Origin: CAZEBW01 sp964510205
GTDB taxonomy: Bacteria; Chloroflexota; Anaerolineae; VGOG01
Direction of reading: 5' to 3'
Assembly: GCA_964510205.1 (NCBI GenBank)
Contig: CAZEBW010000009.1
Location: forward strand, 17,515-81,514
Length of the DNA: 64,000 nucleotides
This document shows, piece by piece, positions 48,068 through 56,683 of the stretch. The notes below the pieces were generated by a model. That model saw nothing but the letters and a program-made list of their open reading frames with translations. It did no database searches and was not told the DNA's origin. A program made the translations under genes and the position numbers. Numbering within the stretch: position 1 is the first letter of the stretch; each line of letters begins with the position of its first letter.

Positions 48068-50107
48068 TTGAAAAAGAGCGAATTCGCAGTGGCTTTTGAC
48101 CAAATCTGCAAAGAGAAAAGCCTGGACAGAGAGATCGTTCTGGAAGCCATCGAGACGGCCCTGTTGACGGCCTACAAGAAAGACTTCGGCTCGTCTCAGA
48201 ACATCACCGCCAACATAGATCCAGAGACCGGACAGGCCAACATCTACACCGCCAAAGAGGTGGTGGAGGAGGTCCAAGACGAGCGGTTCGAGATCGCCCT
48301 GGACGAGGCCAAGAAGAACAACGAGGGCGCCGAGCTGGGCGAGCTAGTTCTGTTCGATCGTACCCCTGAGACTTTTGGGCGTATCGCCGCGCAGACAGCC
48401 AAACAGGTCATCCTGCAGCGCATCCGCGAGGCCGAGCGTGACGTCCTATTCAACAATTACTCCGAGCGCGAGGGGGAACTCATCAACGGCACGGTTCAGA
48501 ACATCATGCCCCAAGGCATCACGCTGAACCTGGGGCGAACTGAGGCCCTCCTGCCCAAGAGCCAACAGATCCCTCGCGAGTACTATCGCCCCAACCAACG
48601 GGTGCGAGCCTACGTTCTGGAAGTGCGCAAGACGAACCGCGGCCCCCAAATCATCGTCTCCCGCACCCATCGCAACATGCTGCGCCGCCTGCTGGAACTA
48701 GAAGTACCCGAGATCTTCAACGGCGCGGTCGAAATCAAGGCCATCGCCCGCGAGGCAGGTTCGCGGTCCAAGGTGGCTGTCAGCGCTGTGCAAGAGGGGA
48801 TAGACCCGGTGGGGGCCTGTGTGGGCATGCGCGGGGTCCGAATTCAAAACGTGGTCAAAGAACTGAATGGCGAAAAAATTGACGTGGTGGAATGGAGTCC
48901 TGATACCGGCCTGTTCATCGCCAACGCGCTGAGTCCGGCCAAAGTGGTGGACACTTATCTGAACGATGATCCCACGGGAGGCAGGACAGCCACGGTCATC
49001 GTGCCCGACGACCAGCTCTCCCTGGCCATTGGCAAAGGGGGGCAAAACGCACGCCTGGCAGCCAAACTGACCGGCTGGCGCATTGACATCAAGAGCGCAA
49101 TGGAAGCCGCCGAGGAGGCGCTGCAAAGGGCCAAGAAAGAAGATCTGGCCCAGATAGCCGCAGTAGCCGAGAAGGAAGACATCCTGATCCTGGCCGAGGC
49201 CATCCTGCTGAAAAAAGAGAAAGCGCGCCCCACGGCCCAAGAGATGAGAGTGCTTAGAGAGGCGATTGACGTCATACAAACGGCCGCTGCCGAGGAGAAG
49301 GCCGAAGCCGAAGAAGGTACGCCGATCGAGGTGTTGGACCTCGGCGCCCGCATCTACAACATCCTCGACCAGGCAGGCATGGCCACGGTGGAGGACATAC
49401 TGGATCAGTTGGCCCAGGGCGATGAAGAGATGCTGGACATCAAAGGCTTCGGTCCGAAGTCGTTGGCCGAGCTAAAAGAGAAGCTACAGGCCGAAGGCTT
49501 CGTTCCCACTGAAGGTGAGGTGCCCATCGAGGTATTGGATCTCAGCACGCGAGTTTACAACTGCCTCGACCAAGCGGGAATCACCACGGTGGAGCAGGTA
49601 CTGAAGAAACTGGCCGAAGGCGATGAAGAGATGCTGGCCATCGAGGGCTTTGGTCCAAAATCGTTGGTTGAACTAAAGGAGAAACTGCGGGCCGCAGGCT
49701 TGGTCCCCACCGAGGAGGCAGAGGCGGAAGAAGAGGCTGAAGAGATCGAGGCCGTTGCTGAAGAGCCAGTGGAGGCGGTCGAGGAAGAAGCGGTGGAAGC
49801 AGTTGCTGCGGAGGCAGAAGAGATAGCCGAGGTAACCGAGGAAGTGGAAGAAGCCGCGCCCGCTGAGGAGCCCAAAGAAGAGGTCCCCACGGAAGAGACG
49901 GAGCCCGCCGAGGAAGCGATTGAAGAGAAAGAAGAGGAAGAAGAAGAAGAGTTCTACGAGTACGATGAGGAAGAAGATGAACTCGACGAACGTCGAGCCA
50001 AGAGGAAGAGACGCCACCTGATCTACGACGAGGAACTAGGAGAGGTGGTGGCCGAGCGACGGCGAAAGCCTGGCCGTCGCCGTGAGGAGTGGGAGGACCT
50101 CTACTAG
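48068..50107 (+). CDS. nusA: Transcription factor NusA with two alpha-CTD-like repeats and acidic tail
   Basis: NusA binds RNA polymerase and controls pausing, termination and antitermination. The N-terminal domain (ICKEKSLDREIVLEAIETAL), S1 (INGTVQNIMPQGITLNLGR) and KH1-KH2 (DPVGACVGMRGVRIQNV, IVPDDQLSLAIGKGGQNARL) are in order up to about residue 350. Two tandem domains follow at about 419-478 and 484-545: VLDLGARIYNILDQAGM...GFGPKSLAEL and VLDLSTRVYNCLDQAGI...GFGPKSLVEL. These are alpha-CTD-like, and the first is about 80% identical to the bL31 extension. A Glu-rich tail and a basic C-terminus complete 679 aa. TTG 48068 is used, with GGGAGGA upstream. rimP is absent before it. Confidence 0.96.
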   Translation: MKKSEFAVAFDQICKEKSLDREIVLEAIETALLTAYKKDFGSSQNITANIDPETGQANIYTAKEVVEEVQDERFEIALDEAKKNNEGAELGELVLFDRTPETFGRIAAQTAKQVILQRIREAERDVLFNNYSEREGELINGTVQNIMPQGITLNLGRTEALLPKSQQIPREYYRPNQRVRAYVLEVRKTNRGPQIIVSRTHRNMLRRLLELEVPEIFNGAVEIKAIAREAGSRSKVAVSAVQEGIDPVGACVGMRGVRIQNVVKELNGEKIDVVEWSPDTGLFIANALSPAKVVDTYLNDDPTGGRTATVIVPDDQLSLAIGKGGQNARLAAKLTGWRIDIKSAMEAAEEALQRAKKEDLAQIAAVAEKEDILILAEAILLKKEKARPTAQEMRVLREAIDVIQTAAAEEKAEAEEGTPIEVLDLGARIYNILDQAGMATVEDILDQLAQGDEEMLDIKGFGPKSLAELKEKLQAEGFVPTEGEVPIEVLDLSTRVYNCLDQAGITTVEQVLKKLAEGDEEMLAIEGFGPKSLVELKEKLRAAGLVPTEEAEAEEEAEEIEAVAEEPVEAVEEEAVEAVAAEAEEIAEVTEEVEEAAPAEEPKEEVPTEETEPAEEAIEEKEEEEEEEFYEYDEEEDELDERRAKRKRRHLIYDEELGEVVAERRRKPGRRREEWEDLY

Positions 50108-50137
50108 TCCTCACCCCTCCAGCAGCAGAGATGAAAA

Positions 50138-50425
50138 ATGCCTAGCAAACACGTACCGAAACGAACCTGCGTCGGCTGCAGAGAGACACGCCCCAAGCGG
50201 GAGATGGTGCGCATCGTTCGAACGCCCGACAGCGGAGTGGAGATTGACGAAAGCGGCAAGAAGTCCGGCCGAGGCGCCTACCTTTGCCAGCGCCAGGAAT
50301 GCTGGGACACAGCGCTGAAGAAAGCTCGCTTGCAGCACGCCCTCAAAACCGGCTTGACCGATGAGGAACTAGCCACATTGGCGGCATTCGCTCGCCAGCT
50401 GCCGCAAACCGAAGTAACCAAGTAG
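50138..50425 (+). CDS. ylxR: YlxR family RNA-binding protein
   Basis: 95-aa protein of the YlxR/RnpM family (DUF448), encoded between nusA and infB in most bacteria. RTCVGCRETRPKREMVRIVR is the family signature with its CxxC, and SGRGAYLCQRQECWDTALKK follows. Recent work names the Bacillus protein RnpM, a modulator of RNase P. Start ATG 50138 lies 30 bp after nusA. Confidence 0.95.
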   Translation: MPSKHVPKRTCVGCRETRPKREMVRIVRTPDSGVEIDESGKKSGRGAYLCQRQECWDTALKKARLQHALKTGLTDEELATLAAFARQLPQTEVTK

Positions 50426-50461
50426 TCCGGCGGCCACAGCCGTGGAGTGTACGGCCCTAAG

Positions 50462-50602
50462 AGCTTGTCGGGAAGACTTCGGAAGTCTCCCATAATAGCT
50501 CAAGTTTGCAGAGATTTCAGGCGATTTCAGGCAGTTGATGCACCAAGAGTTCTGAGATTAAGACTTCCGAAGTCTGGGAGCACGACCTCTCCGACAGACT
50601 GC
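50462..50602. repeat. Nested palindromic element before infB
   Basis: Two opposed copies of a 15-base near-palindrome (AGACTTCGGAAGTCT 50474-50488 and AGACTTCCGAAGTCT 50561-50575) lie within weaker outer arms (50462-50473 and 50590-50600). A third copy of the word is in the 5' end of the LysM-M23 gene (43864-43878). Confidence 0.6.
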
Positions 50603-50625
50603 TAGCCGTTAGAAAGGGGACCTTT

Positions 50626-52449
50626 ATGGCAAAAGAGCAAAGCAGAAAAACGATTGTTATACCTGATTTCTTGACCGTCAGGGAACTGGCCGATTTGATG
50701 GACGTCAGCCCCATTGATGTCATCAAAGAGCTGATGAACAGCGGCATCATGGCCAACATCAACCAGCAGATTGACTATGAGACGGCAGCCATCGTGGCAG
50801 AGGAGATGGGCTTTGAAGCCGCAGAAGAGGTCGCGCCCGTCGTCGAGGAAGAGGACCGCAGACTACGCGACCAGGAAGAAATCCCCATCATCCCCCTCCC
50901 CCTCAAGGAGCGCATGTACGATGACGAGGCGCCCGAGGACCTGGAGCCCAGGCCGCCGGTGGTCACCATGTTGGGACACGTAGACCACGGCAAAACCACG
51001 CTGCTGGATGTGATCCGGCACACCAATGTCGTGGCAGGCGAGCCGGGGGGAATCACTCAGCACGTCGGCGCCTATCAAGTCAAACACGACGGCCAGAAGA
51101 TCACTTTCTTGGATACCCCTGGCCACGAGGCTTTCACCGCCATGCGCGCGCGCGGCGCTCAGGGCGCCGACATCGCCATTCTGGTGGTGGCCGCCGACGA
51201 CGGCGTGATGCCTCAGACCCAGGAGGCCATTGACCATGCCCGAGCGGCGAGGGTGCCCATCGTCGTGGCGCTGAACAAGATGGACAAGGCCAACGCGAAC
51301 CCGGAGAAGGTCAAGCAGCAGTTGGCCGACGTGGGCTTGCAAATCGAAGAGTGGGGAGGCCAGACCATCTGTGTGCCGGTCTCAGCCAAGCAGAAGACCG
51401 GCATAGATGACCTGTTGGACAACATCGCGGCGGTAGCAGAGCTGTCCGAGTTCAAAGCCAACCCCAATCGCCCAGCCATGGGCACGGTCATCGAGGGCGA
51501 GATGGACCGGAGCCGAGGCGCGACCGCCACCCTCCTGGTGCAGAACGGCACGCTGCGCTTGGGAGATGCCCTGCTGATTGATGACATCTCCGGCCGCATC
51601 AAAGCTATGTTCAACGAACGAGGAGAGCGGGTCGAGGAAGCGACGCCCTCAACGCCGGTGGTCGTATTGGGCCTCTCCGACGTTCCCCGTCCCGGCACGA
51701 TCTTCAAAGTCGTAGAGGACGAGAAGACAGCCCGTGCTATGGCTGATGAGCGAATGGATGAAAAAGAAAGAGCAGCGACCCAACCGACCAGAGCCCTCAG
51801 CCTCGACCAGATCATGGCCCAAATCAAGGCTGGAGAGGTCAAAGAGCTCAACCTGATCCTCAAGGCCGATGTCCAGGGCACGATCGAACCCATCGTCAGC
51901 TCCCTGGAGAAGCTGGGGGACGAGGATCTGAAAGTGAACATCCTCCACCAGGGAACGGGCAACATCAATGAATCCGACGTCATGCTGGCCGCAGCATCGC
52001 AAGCCATCATCATTGGTTTCAATGTCAATGCAGACTCAGCCGCCCTGCGTACCGCAGAGGTCGAGGGAATTGACATCCGCATTTACGATATCATCTATAA
52101 GCTAATTGACGATGTAGACAAGGCGCTCAAGGGCCTCCTGGAGCCTGTCTACAAGGACGTGACCATCGGCCATGCCCAGGTGAGAGCCGTTTTCAGCACG
52201 CCGCGTGCGGGCAAAATCGCCGGCGTCTACGTCGCCGACGGCAGCATCGCCCGCAACGCCCTGGCCCGAGTGCGGCGAAACAACAACGTGATCTACGATG
52301 GCCGAGTCTCCTCCCTGAAGCGCTTCACCGAGGACGTCAGAGAGGTTAGGGAGGGGTTCGAGTGCGGCGTGGGCTTGGAAGGCTTTCAGAATTTCGAAGA
52401 AGGCGACATCATAGAGTTTTACAGAAAAGAAAGAGAAAGTCAGCCATAA
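50626..52449 (+). CDS. infB: Translation initiation factor IF-2 (short form)
   Basis: A GTPase that brings initiator tRNA to the ribosome. The IF2N-like region (LTVRELADLMDVSPIDVIKE) is close to the start, so the long variable N-terminus of proteobacterial IF-2 is absent (607 aa). The G domain has VTMLGHVDHGKTTLLD, DTPGHEAFTAMRARG and ALNKMDKANANP. The C2 domain ends with VREGFECGVGLEGFQNFEEG. GAAAGGGGAC precedes ATG 50626. The gene is part of the nusA-to-rtcB strand. Confidence 0.97.
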   Translation: MAKEQSRKTIVIPDFLTVRELADLMDVSPIDVIKELMNSGIMANINQQIDYETAAIVAEEMGFEAAEEVAPVVEEEDRRLRDQEEIPIIPLPLKERMYDDEAPEDLEPRPPVVTMLGHVDHGKTTLLDVIRHTNVVAGEPGGITQHVGAYQVKHDGQKITFLDTPGHEAFTAMRARGAQGADIAILVVAADDGVMPQTQEAIDHARAARVPIVVALNKMDKANANPEKVKQQLADVGLQIEEWGGQTICVPVSAKQKTGIDDLLDNIAAVAELSEFKANPNRPAMGTVIEGEMDRSRGATATLLVQNGTLRLGDALLIDDISGRIKAMFNERGERVEEATPSTPVVVLGLSDVPRPGTIFKVVEDEKTARAMADERMDEKERAATQPTRALSLDQIMAQIKAGEVKELNLILKADVQGTIEPIVSSLEKLGDEDLKVNILHQGTGNINESDVMLAAASQAIIIGFNVNADSAALRTAEVEGIDIRIYDIIYKLIDDVDKALKGLLEPVYKDVTIGHAQVRAVFSTPRAGKIAGVYVADGSIARNALARVRRNNNVIYDGRVSSLKRFTEDVREVREGFECGVGLEGFQNFEEGDIIEFYRKERESQP

Positions 52450-52453
52450 AGCC

Positions 52454-52813
52454 ATGACTACTCGTCGTCAGAAACAGATCAGCAACCTCATTCAGAAAGA
52501 ACTCGGTTATCTGCTGGAGAAAAGAGCCAGTGATCCGCGACTTGATTTGGTGACCGTCACCGTGGTCGAGATCTCCCCCAACCTCCGCCAGGCGCACATC
52601 TATATCAGCAGCTTGGGGGATCAACAGGAGACGCTGGAGGGATGCAATCACGCCGCGAGCTTCCTCCGCCGCGAGCTCGCCTCTCGCCTGGCCCTGCGCT
52701 ACATGCCAGAGCTAACCTTTCACCTGGACACCTCGCTGGAGCGAGGCGAGCACATCCTCCAGCTATTGGAGGAAATCGAACAGGATGGAACCCCCGAAGA
52801 GGGAAGCGAGTGA
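52454..52813 (+). CDS. rbfA: Ribosome-binding factor A
   Basis: 119-aa factor for late 30S maturation. RRQKQISNLIQKELGYLLEK and SDPRLDLVTVTVVEISPNL with ALRYMPELTFHLDTSLERGE are the standard RbfA motifs. The start lies four bases after the infB stop. The stop overlaps the GTG of the next gene (GTGA), so translation is coupled. Confidence 0.96.
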   Translation: MTTRRQKQISNLIQKELGYLLEKRASDPRLDLVTVTVVEISPNLRQAHIYISSLGDQQETLEGCNHAASFLRRELASRLALRYMPELTFHLDTSLERGEHILQLLEEIEQDGTPEEGSE

Positions 52814-53775
52814 AGGAGACCGTCGTTCGATCCATCCGCAACGCTCGGAGAGCGATGGTCATCACCCACGTATCCCCCGACGGGGACGCCATCGGCTCCC
52901 TCTTGGGCCTGGGCTGGGCGCTGCGCTGGCTGGGAAAGGCACACACCCTGGCCTGCGCCGACCCCGTGCCCCGGAAATTCACCTACCTGCCCGGCAGCGA
53001 GGCCATAGCGACCCGACCAGGGCCTACGCCGAGCCCTGGCGAAGCAAGCGAGTATGATCTGGTCATCAGCCTCGACTGCGCCGACCTGGGGCGGCTGGGG
53101 GCGGCCTACGATGAGTCGCTGGCCGGCCTGCCCCTGATCAACGTTGATCACCACGCCACCAACACGCACTTCGGCGCCGTCAATTGGGTTGACACGGAGG
53201 CGGCATCAACAGCCGAGATGGTGCTGGCCCTGATAGAGAGCCTGGATGTCCCCCTCGACCCCGACATAGCCCTCTGCCTCCTCAACGGAATCGTCACCGA
53301 CACACGCGGTTTTCGCATCGCCAGTACGCGCCTCCAGACGATGCGGGCCGTCCTCAAGCTGATGGAGGCCGGGGCGCAGCTCTCGGAGATCACCGATCGC
53401 GTCTTCAACCACCGCCCCTTCTCGACCATATGCCTGTGGGGAAAAGCCCTGAACGGCGTCCAGTTGGATGGGAAAATCATCTGGAGTGAGATCAGCCAGG
53501 CCATGCGCCGCGAGTGCGCCACCGCAGAGCAAGGGGATGCCGGCCTGGTCAACTTCTTGAGCACTGTTGATGAAGCTGATGTGGCCATCGTGTTCATGGA
53601 GAGAGAAGACCATCAGGTCAAGGTGGAGATCCGCTCCGCGCCTGGTGTTGACGTCTCTGCCGCCGCCACGAGCCTGGGCGGCGGCGGCCATCCCCAGGCC
53701 GCGGGCTGCACGCTGGACGGCGACCTGAACCAAGCGCGCGAGGAAGTGCTGGCAGCGATCAGAGAGAGTCTGTGA
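52810..53775 (+). CDS. nrnA: DHH-family nanoRNase/pAp phosphatase (NrnA-like)
   Basis: A manganese-dependent phosphoesterase that degrades 2-5 nt RNA and 3'-phosphoadenosine-5'-phosphate. Metal motifs are THVSPDGDAIGS, ISLDCADLGRLG and INVDHHATNTHFG (DHH). The DHHA1 domain ends with SLGGGGHPQAAGC. GTG 52810 (321 aa) was chosen because it overlaps the rbfA stop; the frame extends upstream inside rbfA. Neighbouring rbfA and truB give the usual gene order rbfA-nrnA-truB. Confidence 0.94.
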   Translation: MKETVVRSIRNARRAMVITHVSPDGDAIGSLLGLGWALRWLGKAHTLACADPVPRKFTYLPGSEAIATRPGPTPSPGEASEYDLVISLDCADLGRLGAAYDESLAGLPLINVDHHATNTHFGAVNWVDTEAASTAEMVLALIESLDVPLDPDIALCLLNGIVTDTRGFRIASTRLQTMRAVLKLMEAGAQLSEITDRVFNHRPFSTICLWGKALNGVQLDGKIIWSEISQAMRRECATAEQGDAGLVNFLSTVDEADVAIVFMEREDHQVKVEIRSAPGVDVSAAATSLGGGGHPQAAGCTLDGDLNQAREEVLAAIRESL

Positions 53776-53785
53776 GGCCGGGGAC

Positions 53786-54691
53786 TTGACGAGGCGGCAG
53801 ATTTCCGGCATTCTCAATATTGACAAGCCGGCGGGGATTACGTCCCACGATGTCGTAGACCGCGTGCGGCAGATCGCCGGCCAGCGACGGGTCGGCCACG
53901 CCGGCACCCTCGATCCGGCGGCCACGGGCGTGCTGGTGGTCTGTCTGGGCCAAGCCACGCGGGTGGTCGAGTATCTGATGGCTTCGGACAAGGTCTATCG
54001 GGCACAGATTCGGCTGGGGGTGAGCACCGACACCCACGACGCCAGAGGGTGTGTGACGGCCACGGCGGAGGTTGACGTCGGCGAGGAGAAAGTACGGAAA
54101 GCGCTGGCTTCCTTCGTCGGCTCCATTCAGCAGGTGCCGCCCATGTTCTCGGCTCTGAAACGCGATGGGGTGCCGCTGTACGAGCTGGCTCGCCAGGGCA
54201 TTACCGTAGAGCGAAAGCCTCGGTCAGTCGTCATTGGCGACATCGAGCTACTCGATTGGAATCCGCCGCTGCTCACCATTCTCGTGGAGTGCTCGCCAGG
54301 CACCTACATCCGCGCCCTGGCTCGCGACCTGGGCCAGAAGCTGAGCTGCGGGGCCCACCTGCACAGCCTAACCCGCCTGGCCAGCGGCCATTTCACCCTG
54401 GAAGAGGCGGTGGACCTGGACGAGTTGGCCGAGGCCTTCGCCCACGGGAGTTGGCAGAAGTTCTTACATCCGTTGGACGAAGCCCTGCTGGATTTCGAGC
54501 CGCTGGTGGTTGATGCCCAGACCGAGAAGCGCATTCGTCATGGTCAACAGGTTGAGGGCCCTGACTCCCCTGGCCTACGCCGCGCCTACTCCCAAGAAGG
54601 GGAACTGATCGCCATCTTGAAACGCGATCCCCAAACCGGGCTGTGGCAGCCGAAGAAGGTGTTTAAGCTCAAAGCCCAAAGCATGCCCTGA
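53786..54691 (+). CDS. truB: tRNA pseudouridine(55) synthase
   Basis: Makes pseudouridine 55 in the tRNA T-loop. GILNIDKPAGITSHDVVDRV and the catalytic Asp in RVGHAGTLDPAATGVL are diagnostic. The C-terminal PUA-like part follows (PLVVDAQTEKRIRHGQQV). TTG 53786 starts 10 bp after nrnA; the sequence upstream (GAGGCCGGGGAC) provides a modest ribosome site. 301 aa, normal. Confidence 0.95.
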   Translation: MTRRQISGILNIDKPAGITSHDVVDRVRQIAGQRRVGHAGTLDPAATGVLVVCLGQATRVVEYLMASDKVYRAQIRLGVSTDTHDARGCVTATAEVDVGEEKVRKALASFVGSIQQVPPMFSALKRDGVPLYELARQGITVERKPRSVVIGDIELLDWNPPLLTILVECSPGTYIRALARDLGQKLSCGAHLHSLTRLASGHFTLEEAVDLDELAEAFAHGSWQKFLHPLDEALLDFEPLVVDAQTEKRIRHGQQVEGPDSPGLRRAYSQEGELIAILKRDPQTGLWQPKKVFKLKAQSMP

Positions 54692-54714
54692 GCGCAGCCG
54701 AAGGGGAGGGTAGC

Positions 54715-55323
54715 ATGACGATGACTAGGTTCTTTATCCTGCTAACTATAATCAGCCTCTGCGTTGTCATGATCTCGTGCCAATCCAGCGCAGGAGACAG
54801 ACTTCCGTCCACGGTGGCTTCCCCAACACCAAAAGTCACGCCAACGCCGATGGTCATGGTGGTGGAAATGGAAGAGAAGGTCGAGACGGAGGAAGGCATT
54901 GAGATTCGCACGAGAGTAGTGCAGTATGTGATCACACCTGCCCCTCCGTTGGAGGAAGCTGTCCAGATCGAGAAAGTCGAGACAGACGACCAGATAGAAA
55001 TCGTCGGAATTGACATCACTCCTGGGCCTGGTTGTATAGAGGTCATCAAGCCAGGTTGGACGCCGGGTCCGCCCAAGATGTGTTTCAATGTCTGGGTTAC
55101 CTCGCGGAACAACGGGCCGGCACGTACGCTCAAGACGCGGATCACCATCGAAGACCCCCTCACTGGCGAGAAGCACACGGCCGAGCTCGACGATTTCATA
55201 GGCAGCGGGGGCACGGTAAGGCCCGGCCTTGGCTTCCACGTCGCCCAAAAGCATTGGGTGGTACATGTAGAGGTGCGTGTGGTTCCCCAAGAGGATGACA
55301 CGCTGAACGATGGAGATCATTGA
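54715..55323 (+). CDS. Lipoprotein of unknown function between truB and ribF
   Basis: 202 residues. An N-terminal hydrophobic segment ends in VVMISC, a lipobox, followed by a Thr/Pro-rich linker and a beta-rich domain. The domain contains CFNVWVTSRNNGPARTLKTR and ITIEDPLTGEK, which read like an immunoglobulin-type (CARDB-like) fold. No enzyme motif. GGGGAGGGTAGC precedes ATG 54715. Its stop overlaps the ribF start by 14 bp. It sits in an otherwise housekeeping operon and is probably a lineage-specific insertion. Confidence 0.75.
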   Translation: MTMTRFFILLTIISLCVVMISCQSSAGDRLPSTVASPTPKVTPTPMVMVVEMEEKVETEEGIEIRTRVVQYVITPAPPLEEAVQIEKVETDDQIEIVGIDITPGPGCIEVIKPGWTPGPPKMCFNVWVTSRNNGPARTLKTRITIEDPLTGEKHTAELDDFIGSGGTVRPGLGFHVAQKHWVVHVEVRVVPQEDDTLNDGDH

Positions 55324-56257
55324 CGACCTGTCGTCGGTCAATCTAAGCGACGACACAATCCTAACCGTCGGAGCTTTTGACGGTATGCACCGAGGGCACC
55401 AGCACCTGATCCGGCAGATGGTGGAAGAGGCCAGGCAAACAAATCGTCTGGCTGGCTTGATCACCTTCCATCCCCACCCCAACGCGGTGCTCTCGCCCTA
55501 CAACCCAACCCGCTACCTGAGCACCCCTGGGGAGAAAGCGGCTCTGTTGGAAAAGTCGGGCCTGGACCTCTTGGCCATCCTGCCTTTCGATGAGGAAACG
55601 GCGCAGACCCCCGCCCGCGATTTCGTGGATCGCGTCCGCCGACATCTGCGCATGGCAGAGCTTTGGGTGGGAAGGGATTTCGCCCTAGGGCGCGGGCGCG
55701 AAGGGAACGTCGAGGCTCTGCAAGTCCTGGGGCAGGAATTGGGCTTCAGCGTACGACTTATTGAGCCCCTCACCTGGCGCGGCCAGATCATATCCAGCAC
55801 CCGCATCCGCTCGCTGCTGCTGAAAGGGAAGGCGCGCCAGGCCGCCGAGCTGCTGGGCCGCTATCCCAGTCTGGCCGGCGAGGTGGTGCGGGGAAGCCAA
55901 CGGGGACACTGCCTGGGCTTCCCCACCGCCAACCTGGAAGTGCGCGAGGAGCGGGTCGTCCCCGCCGACGGCATCTACGCCGTCTACGCCAGGCTGGGGG
56001 AGGAGCGTCACCAGGGTGTGGCCAACGTCGGCGTGCGTCCCAGCTTTGAGGTCGGCGGCCAGCGCATGGTGGAGGTACACATCTTGGACTTCCACGAGCA
56101 CATCTACGGCTGCGACCTGGTGGTGGAATTCGTGGAGCGCCTGCGCGAGGAACGACGCTACGACGACATCGAGAAGTTGAAGGCCCAAATAGAGCAAGAT
56201 GTCGCCCAGGCTCGCCGTATTTTGGGCCAGGAGAAACGAGTGACGAGGGATGAGTAA
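55310..56257 (+). CDS. ribF: Bifunctional riboflavin kinase/FAD synthetase
   Basis: Makes FMN then FAD. The N-terminal nucleotidyltransferase has TVGAFDGMHRGHQHLIRQM and LWVGRDFALGRGREG with ISSTRIRSLLLKG. The C-terminal kinase has HCLGFPTANLEV and GIYAVYARLGEE. Length 315 aa, normal. ATG 55310 overlaps the lipoprotein gene end. truB-ribF adjacency is common and only interrupted here by the lipoprotein gene. Confidence 0.96.
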   Translation: MEIIDDLSSVNLSDDTILTVGAFDGMHRGHQHLIRQMVEEARQTNRLAGLITFHPHPNAVLSPYNPTRYLSTPGEKAALLEKSGLDLLAILPFDEETAQTPARDFVDRVRRHLRMAELWVGRDFALGRGREGNVEALQVLGQELGFSVRLIEPLTWRGQIISSTRIRSLLLKGKARQAAELLGRYPSLAGEVVRGSQRGHCLGFPTANLEVREERVVPADGIYAVYARLGEERHQGVANVGVRPSFEVGGQRMVEVHILDFHEHIYGCDLVVEFVERLREERRYDDIEKLKAQIEQDVAQARRILGQEKRVTRDE

Positions 56258-56657
56258 AAGGTTTGAGGAGATTGAGCACACAGCCGATTTGGCTCTGAGG
56301 GTCTACGGGCGAGACATGAGGGAGCTTTTCGCCAACGCCGCCCACAGCATGTTCGCGCTGATGGCTGAGCCGTCTCTCGAAGGGCCCGCCCGCAAACAGG
56401 AGGTGGTGCTGGAAGCGACGGACTACGAGGGCTTGCTGGTGGATTGGCTGAACGAGCTGATCTATCTGCACGAAGTGGAGGAAGAGACCTATTCCCAATT
56501 CACCATCGAGACGCTCACCCCCACCGAGCTGAAGGCCCACGTCGTCGGCGGTCCAACCAGGAGCAAGACCAGGGCCATCAAGGCCGCCACCTTTCACAAT
56601 CTCAGTATCGTGGAGACAGAACCTGGATACCAAGCGACCATCGTGTTTGATGTGTAG
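56250..56657 (+). CDS. Archease
   Basis: 135-aa cofactor of RtcB RNA ligase that promotes its guanylylation and turnover. FEEIEHTADLALRVYGRDM and the late DGLLVDWL-type motif (YEGLLVDWLNELIYLHEVE) are typical, as is IKAATFHNLSIVET. ATG 56250 overlaps the ribF stop. It directly precedes rtcB, forming the classical archease-RtcB pair. Confidence 0.94.
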   Translation: MSKRFEEIEHTADLALRVYGRDMRELFANAAHSMFALMAEPSLEGPARKQEVVLEATDYEGLLVDWLNELIYLHEVEEETYSQFTIETLTPTELKAHVVGGPTRSKTRAIKAATFHNLSIVETEPGYQATIVFDV

Positions 56658-56683
56658 TGTGTAGTTAAAAGGAGGAGGAGGAC

